A stretch of 64,000 nucleotides of DNA. Origin: Chlamydomonas sphaeroides. Lineage: Eukaryota; Chlorophyta; Chlorophyceae; Chlamydomonadales; Chlamydomonadaceae. The translations under genes were made by a program, and so were the position numbers. Below are positions 33,603-44,600 of this stretch, in pieces. Below the pieces are notes generated by a model, which saw nothing but the letters and a program-made list of their open reading frames with translations, made no database searches and was not told the DNA's origin. Positions within the stretch are counted from its first letter, which is position 1. Each line of letters opens with the position of its first letter. The stretch is from positions 1 to 64,000 of the forward strand of contig BDDC01000334.1 in the NCBI GenBank assembly GCA_001662425.1, given 5' to 3'.

Positions 33603-34587
33603 GGGAGGGGCGGCGATTGAGCGAGCCGATAGGTGTCAAGGGCGCCGATGGGCTCTGGGTCATGGGGCCCTGGACGGACCCGTAAGGTGGCTTTCCGAGG
33701 CCTGGCTGGGTGCGGATGGGCGCGGATGGGCGCCGATACGAACCGCAGCCACCGGGGTGCGGCGTCATGATATGCGTGCGTGCCGTAGAGCGCCGCTGTA
33801 GCGCAGGCGCTCGCTTAGGCGGGCCGCGGTCGTTGCGGCGCGGCATGGCGCTGGCGTGCGCAAAACGTAATGCGTGGATGCTGCTTGACGGAGTGGTAAC
33901 GGCGCGATCGCGCTGCGGTCGTCGTGCGCTGGCGCACGTCGCTTGTGCTGCTGCTTGTCGCTGTGGGGCATGTTCGCGAGGGCGCTGGCCGGCCACGGGT
34001 GCTGCTGTCCGACATGCGCGGCGCGGTTTGCGTGCTGGCCATCGTTGGCGCAAGCGCCGTCCAGTGTTGTAGCCGCGGATGCTGTCATCCGGTAGCCGGC
34101 TGTGGAGCAGGGCTGTGGAGCTTAGGGTGTGCGTAACCGATCACGCCTGGGTCGGACTGTGTGATAATGCGCGCTGCGAGGTGTGTTTGTCTCTGCCGCA
34201 GGCAACAACGAGCAAGGTACACTGAGCTTTCCCCGCTACTCCCCTGCGCTGGACGGCCGGGCTGGCAATGCTTCCTCTGTTACATGTCGGTCGCCTCTTG
34301 GAGCTGCCGCCAACATCCAGCACATCTCAGCACAGCCAGTTGCGCTGCCCTGCCTTGACCACTGCCGCCTCCACCCTGGCCCTGGCCTGAAGCAGTCTCA
34401 CGCGTGGAGGGGTTCGTGTCAGGGTGCCGAGCATGTTGCAAGTGCCGCACTGCGCGAACGCTAGCGTATAGTAAGCTCGACCTATCACCATACAATCAAA
34501 CGCGCTGCAAGTGCAAGAGCAGCGCTTGCAGACCAACCTAGCGAAACTTCCGCTTCCGCTCTTGCGAGCGCTGGTAGCTTTCCCAAC
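33603..34587. other. Intergenic DNA between family copy 2 and the CruP-like gene
   Basis: Presumably 3' UTR of copy 2 and promoter of the next gene. I see no further gene, RNA or repeat. Confidence 0.5.
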
Positions 34588-37500
34588 ATGCAGACTCATT
34601 TGATGCGTCCAGCTTGCGGCTCGCGGCCGTGCGCGCGGCGCTTGGGCTCGCGGCGACCCATCCACCCATCGCATCCTCAGGTCTGGGCCCGCTTCCTCGC
34701 AAGAGCGATGGCAAGACCAAAATCAACCTGCTGTTCTACTTTCTCATTCTACTACCTGGTGCATAAGCTGTGGCCACCACTCAAACCCACACCTGCTCTC
34801 CCTCGCAGGCGCTACCCAGCACTCGCCAGTCGCTCCTCTGCCGCGCCTCCGCGCCCGGCGCCCCATCCCCAGCACCCTCAGCCGCCCCAGTGCCGTCCTC
34901 CTCACTTACGGAGCGCATCTTCGCGGCAGTGGACGCGGCGCAGGGCAACGCGCAGGCCTCGGGCGCGGGCGGCCGCACCACCTACGACGCCTTCCTTGCC
35001 GCCGACGAGACGTGGCGCCGCCTTCGCAACCAGCCGGTGAGCTGCAGTATGCGTGTGTTTGTATGTTTGGCCGCAAACCTCGCTGGGCTGTGCGGTGCCA
35101 CTTCTGAAAGAAGGGGCCACAGTCCCTCCCTCGCGCAACCAAAGCCGGGGCCTCAGCTGGCCCGTGTCACTTCGGTTGTGTTCGCACTTCGGTTGTGTTC
35201 AGCCCGTGTGCGTATGTGTTCCAGTGTTAGAACAGAACCCCGTGTGCGTGTGTGTGTGTGTGCATGCTGCTGTGCGCGAGCGCCCCTGTGCTTACGCACG
35301 GTTGCCGCTGTGGTGATGCGCAGGAGGGCGCCGCCGCCGGCCCCGCGCCGTCCTTTGTGACCACGACCCAGCAGCCGCTGCCGGCGGCGCCAGAGTACGA
35401 CGTGGTGGTGTGTGGAGGCACGCTGGGTGGGTCCTGGGGGCCGAGGTCCTGGGGGCCGAGGTCCTGGGGGCCGAGGTCCTGGGGGCCGAGGTCCTGGGTG
35501 GGTCCTGGACACAGGCACCCATGCACCCATGGTCTTTGTATTGTTCTAATACTGTCGGTGTGTTGTGAGGTGCGCCGGTGCGACAGTGCGGTGTGTGTGA
35601 TAGGATGAGGTTACACCTGGCCTCCATCGCCGTGGTGGCATGTGCGGGGCGTTGTGGCAGCGTCGCGGGGCGCCGCCTGCCGCCCCCCCCCCACGTGATC
35701 CCAACAGCAACAATAAGAACGCCTCGGTGACCCCCACATGTTTCCTGGGCCCTTCCCCCAAAGGCATCTTCGCGGCGGCCGCGCTGGCGCGCCGCGGCCT
35801 GCGCGTGGCGGTGCTGGAGCGCGGGCCGCTGCGGGGCCGCGCACAGGAGTGGAACATCTCTCGCAAGGTGCGCGGCCCGGGCCCCGGCCCTGTTCCCCCG
35901 CCTGCTGTGCTGCGCCGCTGTGCTGTGCCATGCCGGCCAAGGACAACCATCCTGGCTCGAGGCCCCACGCTCTTGCGCGCACTTGACATACCGGCACCCA
36001 CGCACAAGCTCTGGCCTGGTCGCGCTCCCTTGCCCCTGTCCGCCCGCCAGGAGCTGCTGGAGCTGGAGCACCTGGGCGTGGCCACCCGCGAGGAGCTGGA
36101 GGCGTGCGTGGCCATCGAGGTGCGGCAGTACGGCAGTACGGCAGTGCGCCGTACGGCGCACGCCCACACGCCCACACGCTCGCGCGCCCATGCGCCTGCC
36201 CCCGCCTGCCGCTTACGGCACCTGCCCGCTGCACGTATGCTGCCGCCCCTGCTGTCCCTGCTGCCGCAGTTCAACCCGGTGCGAGTGGGCTTCGCATGGC
36301 AGCCCGAGCGCGGCACCAGCGCCGGCGCCGGCAGCAACGGAAGCGACCTGACAGAGGTGCGAGGCGCGCGGTGCGGCCCGGGCCTGTCCCTGCTGCTGCT
36401 GGCCCTGGCTTCCCCACGGCCGGGCCATGCGGCGCTGCAGCAGCGCCCCCGGCGGCGGCGGCAGCAGCCGCCTATACCCACGCCACACCTTCCTGGCGGC
36501 CAGGCAGCCATGCCTCGCTCGCGGCCAAGCGGCAGCCCAAGTTGGCCGCGCCGTGACCCCGCTGTCGCGGCTGTGGGCCTCCCTCTCCTCCTCCAACCCC
36601 TCCTCGCCACTGCCGCAGGTGTGGACGCGCGATGTGCTAAACCTGGGCGTGCGCCCCGACGACCTCATCCAGCTCATGCGCTCCAAGCTGGAGGCGGCGG
36701 GGGGCGCGGTGCTGGAGCGCACGTCGCTGCAGGGTGCGGTGGGGGCCCTGCGCCGCTGCAGCAGGCGCGATAGCAGGGTGCGGTGCTTGATAGGACGGAG
36801 CGGCGGCGCATCTGGGCGCGCCTTGCGGCAGGGATGGACTGCTGCTGCTCTGCGCTGGGGCAGCCTTGGAGCTCTGCGGCCTCGGCCAGGTGTTGGACCT
36901 GTCCCGACCTGTCCGGACCAGGCCAGCATCGAGCGAGCGCCACACGTGCACGGGGGAGCCCAGTTGACTACCCAGCAACCATTCACCTTTGCTTCTTGAT
37001 CCTCTGACCCCACCAGGCCAGCAAATCGTGCCCATGCTCCTCCCGCTGCTCCTCTTGCGGCTGAGCGCGCAGGCATCTCCGTGGCCCCCAACGGCGCCTC
37101 CCTGGACCTGCTGCCCGATGGCGGCGCCGCCAGCCGCCTCACCGCCCGACTGGTGGTCGACTGCATGGGCCATTTCAGCCCCATCGTACGACAGGTACGG
37201 CAGGCACGCCGGCCGTTTGACGGATGCCGTACCGTACCGTCTATCCGCGGCCGCCCACTCACTGTCGCCAGCGCCCTGGGGCTTCAAGTTCCATGCGATG
37301 GCATTGAGGTTACGTTGGCATCACATTTCCAAGTTGGGCAAACCGCGTTGCTGCCGCCGCCGCAGGTCCGTTGGGGCGCCAAGCCCGATGGTGTGTGCAT
37401 CGTGGTTGGCACGCTGGGCAGCGGCTTCCCTGCCGACAAGAACACCACGGCGGACGTGAGACTTTCCAGGGGTGGGGTGGGGAAGCTGGGGGAAGCGAGG

Positions 37501-40500
37501 AAGAGGGCAAGGGCGCGGCTAGGGGCTTGCTCGTCATGGAGTGCGAGGGGCTGAGAAGCCAGGCTTACATGGCGCATATGTTTCTTGTAAAATCTGCTCG
37601 CAGAGGTGTTGAAATATCGTCTGTGTGCTTGCTTCTTCTCGGCGCAGGTCATCCTCACCAACACGCCGCTGCAGCCCGACACGGCGGCGTTCAATAGGTG
37701 CGGTCCCTGGGGGGCACGGCGGGGCACCGCTGCAGGCGGGCACGCACGCGCACCCTCAAGCGGCACATGCGCCACGTGCGACAGGGGACGCGGCGTCAGG
37801 TACACACCTACACATGTTCATGGACAAGACCTCACCGCTCCAAGCGACCCAGACTTGCATGGAAGGCCCTCTGGCTGACGCCGGCCTGCCTCACCGCCCC
37901 TGCGCCGAGCCCTGCTGGCCCCCGGACCCCGCGGCTCGCCAGGGCCCAGTACTTCTGGGAGGCCTTCCCCGCGGCCAGCGGCCCCACCGACCGAACGACG
38001 TACATGTTTACGTACCTGGACGCGGCGCCGTACAGGCCGTCCATGGCCGCCATGATGGAGGTACGGCTGCGTGCGGCAGCGGAGCGCGGTACGAGCCTCC
38101 GATCTCACTGCGGGGCTGGGGGATCCACGGTCGTGTCATGCTCAGCAGCTCCCCCTCGCTCCCACCGCCCGCTCGGACCCCGCTGTGCACAGGACTACTG
38201 GCGACTCATGCCGCAGTACCAGGTACAGCAGCTGCAACGCAGCACCTTCGCATTTAAGGTTATGGTGGCTGAGATGGCATGCGATGTGGGGCGTGCCCGG
38301 CGTTCATCGGTCCGCACGCCTCCACATTACTTGGCCGCGCTTCTGGCCCCATGGCCGCGTGCCCCTCTCGTGCCTGTGCGATCTGGGATGCCGCCTTCGT
38401 CTGAGGCCGCTCTGGGTTCTACGTGCCCCCGCGCCTTCGCCCCGTGTTCCCACTCGCCCCCGGCACCGCAGGGCGTGTCACTCGAGTCGCTCACCTTCAA
38501 GCGCATCCTGTTCGGCATGTTCCCCACCTTCAAGGACTGCCCGCTGAGGCCCGCCTTCGACCGGTGCGTGTCGCCCGCTGAGGCCACTCCCGCGGGTACA
38601 CCCACCCCAAGTCCCTTACATCGGATAAGCCGTGTCAGAGGCGCTCCCAGGCCCCGCGCCGCCGCAGTAACGACTTACACCTTGCCCACCGCCGCGCGAG
38701 TCACATGCCCCGGCGACAGCCGTTGGCTCATGAGCCACGTGTCCCCGCCGTGGGTGGTGATGGTGGGTGGTGTGCAACCCTTAACGCTTTACTCCCCGAC
38801 CGTCTTGCACCTGCCCTGCCTCTTGCCTGTCGCAGGGTGATCCAAATCGGCGACGCCAGCGGCCTACAGTCGCCGCTGTCGTTCGGTGGCTTCGGGGCGC
38901 TCACACGCCACCTGTCGCGCCTCACGCAGGCCCTAGGTGCGTGCTCGGGCTGGGTGGGTGGGTGCCTGCCGGCGGACCTGCTGGCTGACAGCTGCAACGG
39001 CGGCAGGCAGGCCGATGCCCCTCTCGCGCAGCCAGCCGGCGCTGTACGTCATCCAATACAGCCCACCGCCCTCCACCCTTCGCGCCCACACCTCCGCCCC
39101 TCCCGACCAGGCGAGGCGCTAGACGCGGACGCGCTGGACGCGGGGTCGCTGGGCCTGGTGCACGCCTACAACCCGGGGCTGAGCAGCTCGTGGATGATGC
39201 AGAAGGCCATGAGCGTGAGGCAGGGCGACAGGCCGCCGCCCGAGCTCATCAACCGCATGCTGGTGAGCCCGTGACCTGTGGGTGGCGCCGCCGCTTGATA
39301 GCTGTGCATGCGGGTGGGCATGAGTCTGTGGGCCGTGCGGGCCCTGTGGTTGCGGTGGTGCAACACGGCGGCCCAGTCAGGGCCGCACATGCGGATGTGG
39401 GCGGGGCAGGGAGGGCGGCGCGGCATTCCGCCGGAGACCGGCGGGGGCTGGATGTAGCCCGGGGGCAGGGTTTTGGCATGCGGGCGCCCAACCCCACCAG
39501 CCGCCGTGGCTCGGCCGTGATGTGCTTGCTGCCGCAGGCGGGCAACTTTCGGGCCATGGAGCGGTTGGGGGAGCCCATCATGAAGCCCTTCCTGCAGGTG
39601 CGGCCCTCTGGGGGGCGCAGCACCACACCACAACACAGCATGCTGTGCAAGCGCCTTGTGGCGCTACCTGGCCCCAGGCCCGAGGGCGCCACCTGCCCGT
39701 CCCAGGCTCCTGCTGCCCGGCGTAGCGCGCTCTCAACGCAAACTCCAGCCGCACCGGAGCCAGCGGCGCTGACGTATGCCTGACGTCACCCACGCATCGC
39801 CTTACACACTGCTGTACCGATTGCTACATCACCCTGCCGTACAGGACGTGATTCAGTTCTCGCCCATGCTCCAAACCATGGGCGCCCAGATGCTCACAGG
39901 TGGGGCGGCCCCCGGCCCTCAAGTCCTCCCCGCAGCAGGGCGCATTGTCCGCTGGCTGGCCGCTGGCTGCTTCCTTCCCGGCCGGCTGTGGAACCATGTT
40001 GCGCGCACCCACACACGTGCACAGTGCAGTGCAATGCACGCGGACGGCACCACACTGAGTGCTGCCGTGCCTCCGCAGACCCGCTGTCCATCCCCAGCCT
40101 CATCGCCCACGTCGGCCCCGGTCCCCTGGCGGAGTGGATGGTGCGTAGCCCGCTGTCGGGCCGTGGCTGCTTGGCCTGCGTCGGCTGGGACTGCCGTCGG
40201 ACTGCTGCTGCTGCTGCTGCTATTGCATAGCTGCGCCGTGGTCCCGGTGCGGGCGCCGACTGGCGCGCCCGGCAGCGTCTCTGCCGCCGCCCGATCCCCC
40301 CTCCGCGCTCCCGGGGGGGCGCACACGGCTAACCCCTCACACGGTCGAGCCCCTGTAACGCACGGCCCGGGCCGGTGGCTGCCCGGTGCCGTGCGCGTGC
40401 GTTCCTGGATGCGCCTTGCCTGCACGCCATCGCCAGGTGCACATCTCACTCCGTCTCCATCCTCCTGCGTCTTCATCCTCATCAACGGAGCGGTATTCGC

Positions 40501-40722
40501 TCATGCTGTTTCCCCCCGTCCGGCCCCTCCCTCCCCCATGACACCCCCAAGGGCCACATGGCCAACCTTGGGGCCTACACCGCGCTGCATGGCGCGGCGC
40601 AGGCGGCGCGGCTGCGGGCGGCCGTCCGCAGCGCAACAGGCCTCACGCCGCGGGCGCGCTTCGCGCTGAACCGGCTGCTGGACGCCTGGGAGTTTGGCAG
40701 CGGGCAGGACTACCGGCTGTGA
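34588..40722 (+). CDS. cruP: CruP/CruA-type lycopene-cyclase-family FAD oxidoreductase, plastid-targeted
   Basis: Nineteen exons in consistent phase: 34588-34680, 34809-35036, 35324-35426, 35764-35867, 36051-36119, 36270-36356, 36619-36733, 37073-37194, 37366-37455, 37648-37697, 37943-38060, 38193-38222, 38472-38563, 38836-38936, 39111-39262, 39538-39597, 39845-39899, 40079-40140, 40552-40722; 633 residues. The first about 60 residues are Arg/Ser/Pro/Ala-rich, like a chloroplast transit peptide. A Rossmann FAD site follows (YDVVVCGGTLGIFAAAALA, about 132-150), then EWNISRKEL (about 170), the second dinucleotide-fold strand RLVVDCMGHFSP, and GDASGLQSPLSFGGFGALTR (about 439), typical of the CruA/CruP branch. 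CruP is a lycopene cyclase paralogue of cyanobacteria and plastids linked to carotenoid epoxide control under stress. The start and last acceptor (CCCAAG/GGCCAC) are the weakest points. CruP versus CruA is from motif memory, not a search. Confidence 0.72.
35431..35500. repeat. 15-bp tandem repeat GTCCTGGGGGCCGAG, 4 perfect units
   Basis: Four identical 15-bp units and a partial fifth start five bases after the donor of intron 3 of the CruP-like gene. Copy number is likely to vary between strains. Confidence 0.85.
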
Positions 40723-41132
40723 TGAGAGAGTGACGGAGAGATGGAGCGTGTATCCAGAGAGTGGTGTGATGTGAGCAGATGCAGTGGAGTGTGCATATCT
40801 AAATTGACGTGGCAGGTGGCGGTGAGCACGTGGGTAGTGGGTGCCGGTAGACTGCCGCGTGGGTCCGCGAGCGGTGGTCGCCGTGTGGCAATGGACAGGG
40901 GCGCTGCAGGGTTGAATAAGTGAGTGGGATGACGGAGCTACAATCGGCCCAGGTGAGCCTGCCTGCGCCTGGCAGGCACGACGCGACTTGGGTTGAGACA
41001 AGCCATGCGAGTGTGCTGGGCTAGGAGCCATGCAGGCGCGCTGTGTGCGGACTGTTAAAGGAGGGTCATGGTAGGCGCAAGGAGCCGCACGCGCGTCGCC
41101 AGCTTTCCTGGCTGACGCCGGCGAGGCCGGGA

Positions 41133-41137
41133 TGTAA
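41133..41137 (+). promoter_or_regulatory. TGTAA poly(A) signal for the CruP-like gene
   Basis: Chlorophyte-type TGTAA about 410 bp after the TGA at 40720-40722, inside GATGTAACATGAG. Confidence 0.5.
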
Positions 41138-41177
41138 CATGAGAGGCAGGCTTGTCGCGAGGAGTAGTGCCAACGGA

Positions 41178-41182
41178 TTACA
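41178..41182 (-). promoter_or_regulatory. TGTAA poly(A) signal for the FAS1 gene
   Basis: Read on the minus strand, TGTAA lies about 460 bp after the stop at 41646-41644, facing the signal of the convergent gene. Confidence 0.5.
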
Positions 41183-41643
41183 GCCAGGCTGGGGCTACGC
41201 ACACCACACAATAAAGTAACTCCTGCTGGCGGTTGCACGCAGCGTGCATGCCACAGGGCACACATGGCGGAGCGCCGGCCGCCGCACCAACGGCGCTGGA
41301 AAAATGCGCGAGGACACTGAGGACGCGCCTTGTGACGACGACCCCGCCCTGGCGACGGCAAGTGAAAGCGCAACACGCACAAAGAATATGCCCACGCTGC
41401 CGCAAGCTAATTGACGCCAGCGCAGTGGGCATGCGCAGGTGCTCCCTCACTTGTAAGCCTCGCTACAACTCCTGCAACCAGCACACATGCTATGCGTCCG
41501 CGCGTGCGCACCTTCAACATCACCGCTAAATGGGTCCAGGATCACTCCCGCATCACGGCTGCGTCGGGCGCGAGTCGACTGGATCGCGTGGGTACAGTTC
41601 TACGATCTCGCAATGGACAGGATCACGGCTTGGATCCATCGCA

Positions 41644-44600
41644 TCACTGCAGCACGCCGTCAATGATGTGCAGCTGCGCGCTGCCCGCCGTGATGCCCGA
41701 GCGCACAATGTTGACCGTGGTGGCCGCGGCAGTCACGGTGGTGCCGCCGGCAGCGTTGCGGCCAACCGTCAGCTCAATGGGCAGGATGTCGGGCACGCCA
41801 CCCGCGAGCGTAAGGCCGTCGGTCAGCTGCTGGGCGGTGTAGGCGGTGCCGATGACCAGGTGCGGCGCGATAATGCCGGCGATGGCAAAGGGGTCGGCCT
41901 TGACTGACTCCAGCGTCTGTGGCGGAGACTGAGCCGCCAGGAAGGCGGTGATAACCTGCGGGACGACGGACCCCACGGGCGGCGCGGCGCGAGCCGTTGA
42001 GTGGTTCGGTGCAGCAGCAAGTGGGCAGGTGCAGAACCACAGCTTGACGGCATGCACTGGTCCATCGCCCAGGCCAGCAAGGGGATTGGCAACCTGGCAT
42101 TCAGCAGAGCCGCGCGGCTCGATGAGCAATACGCAGTGTAGCGGAGCGGCAGGCGTGGGTTGGGTTCGGGAGCCGGTGTGCCGAGCGAGTCACGGAGGAG
42201 GTTGCGATCACTAGGAGCAAGCCGAGGCTGTGCATAGGTCTCAAGGGGCGCACAAAGGTGCCACGGGAAGGCGCAGAACGGGGCACGGCCGCAGGTCGAG
42301 GAGCCGACGCGCCGCAGCCACGCGTGGCGGGCATGCTTGGTGCGTGGCGACCTGAGGGCGGCCGCGGGCATGCTTCGTGCGTGGCGAGCTGAGGGCGGCC
42401 GCGGGCATGGCGAGGCAACGCAGGCGCCGGGCGCAGCAGTCCCCGTGAGACGTGTTCAGCCTGCAGTGGCCCCGACACCGCCGAGCGGTACGCACATCGT
42501 CGGTCGGCGCAAACAGCGTGAAGGCGCCGGTCAGCTGCGCCCGGAGCGCGTCGCCAATGTCCGGATCGGCGGCGGCCGTGCTGTAGAACTGCGCCAGGAT
42601 GTTGACGTTGGGGATGGCCATCAGGGCCTGTGGCACGGCGGGTTGCGAGGGCAGCAGGGGCGTATTGCAGCGCCACAGCACAGACGCGCGTGTGGCTCAT
42701 GGAGTTGCGGCCCCCGAGCTCCCCCGCAGCAGGGGCCAAAGCGCTCGCCGCGGCCCCGCAACACGTGCTCGCCAGCAAGGCCCAGGGCGTCCCATGGGCT
42801 ACCAGCGGCGGCGCAGCCAGCATCGCGCTCAAGCCGCGGCTCGCTGCCTGCGCACCTCCTCGATGGTGGCGAAGGTCACCTCGGCCTCGGGGGCGGGCGA
42901 GGGAGTAGGGGCGGCGCCGCCCAGGCCGAACGCCTCGGCCATGGCGGCCGTCAGCAGCACTGAGTCGATCAGGTGGATCGTGTGGGCGCCTGCGGTGCAG
43001 TGCAGAGGGGTCGGCACGAGCCCCGGTTAGCGGCCCGCGACGAGGCTGCTGGGAGCAGTGTGCTGTCCAGGGGACTCTTGAGCGCGCAGACCGCGGTGTG
43101 GCCCAGATGTCGTGTGCGCGCACGGGGCTTCAGTGGCCGGGGGCGCCAGGCAGCATGCGCCCACAGGCCGCCCACAGGCTGCCTGCCACCTCCTGCCCAT
43201 GCGCTCCCCCCCCGGGGGCAACGCGCCGCTGGGCGCCCTGGCGACCCGTGGCCACCGCCCTCTCGCCGCGCGCGGTGCCTTGTGTGCGCGCATGTGGGCG
43301 GCGCTGCACTCTCGTGGCAGCGCCCTCCCAGGAGTTGAGGCAGGTGTCTGCAGCCCTGCTCTGCTCACCGGCCTGGATGGTGGTGGTGGTCAGCGCGGCG
43401 TTGACGGCGTCGGTCGACACAGTGACCGCGTCGCCCGTCACGCCGATGGTCAGGGCCATGGCGTTGGCGCCGGTGTACGCGGTCGGGTCTGCGGGGAGCG
43501 GCGGCGAGGCAGGGGTGCGCCCCGAGGTCGACGCGACGGCATCGCAAGACGTGTTCCCGCTGGGGCGCGGCGCGGGCGAAGAGCAGCCGCCAGGGGTGAC
43601 GCGGGCGCGCAGCATCGGCGGGGGCCGCGCGGCCGCAATAGCAGCCGGTTGCGCGAGGCAGGCTGCGCGACGTTACTGCAGGGCGCTGGCGACGCACGCC
43701 TGGTGCCCCACACGCTGCCGGCTTGCCCCGTGCCCCTGGGCCGCGCCAGTACGCACCCAGGCCCACGGGCACCATGAGGCCGTTGGTCAGGGCAGAGCGA
43801 GCCAGGGCCTGGCCGATGTGCAGGTGGATCGCCAGGATCTGGGGCGAGGGAGAGGGGCGAGCGGCACATAAGGGGGGCGTCAGTCGCGGGCCAGGACCGT
43901 TGGGGGGAGCTGCGGCGACACGGACGTGTTCCGTGGCCGTGTCTGGCGTCCGCGGCATGGGGGTGCCGCACGCGGCTGGCGGTGCCGACCTGGGTGTTGG
44001 CACCCACGAGTAAAGCGCGCGTCTGGCCGCCACGGCAACACGCACACGCGCGCCACCTCCCCGTCCCTCGAACGTGACATTCCGCCGGCTTGCTCACAGA
44101 CTCGGTGGCCGTGGCCAGGCTCGCGCGGACGGCGTCGACGGTCAGGTCAAAGTTGGCGAGCAGGGACTCGAAGGCCTCGTTCGTCGGCGCAAACAGCGTG
44201 ATGGGCACGTCCACGGGCGGCAGAGTGGTGAAGTTGGCCGCCATCACGACGCTCTGCGGAGCAGGAGGGCAAGGGGGCCAGGGGTCAGACGTTGGCGGCA
44301 GCATGCAAGCCGCAGCGGCGGTAGCCGAGTGCGTGTGCAGAACATGGGCGGCCGCAGCTCCCGAACAGTGGACATCCTGCCCTTGGCTGTTGCCCAGTGG
44401 CCCTGGGGCACGACTGCCTCGTCCCTTGCCGCGCCGCCGCCCAGCCCTTTCCCTCGACGGGCGGTGGGCTGGGTTGGGTGGGTTTGCTTTGCTACGTGCT
44501 CGCCTTCTGTGCGCGTTTCATGCCATGGTGCATTCACGCCTCTCCCTCACCAGCAGCCCGGCCAGCTCGGGTGCCTTGGTCAGGGCATCGCCCAGGCTCG

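Larger units (their letters stand above)
40723..41643. other. Convergent 3' ends of the CruP-like and FAS1 genes
   Basis: Two genes converge here. A plus-strand TGTAA (41133-41137) and a minus-strand TGTAA (41182-41178) lie only about 40 bp apart, so the two transcripts should end close together or overlap slightly. No other gene seen. Confidence 0.55.

Noticed and set aside
41973..42495. Repeated GCCGCGGGCATG / GTGCGTGGCG segments as a mobile element
   Set aside because: They lie in one FAS1 intron and look like a short local duplication (about 42320-42415) without element features.
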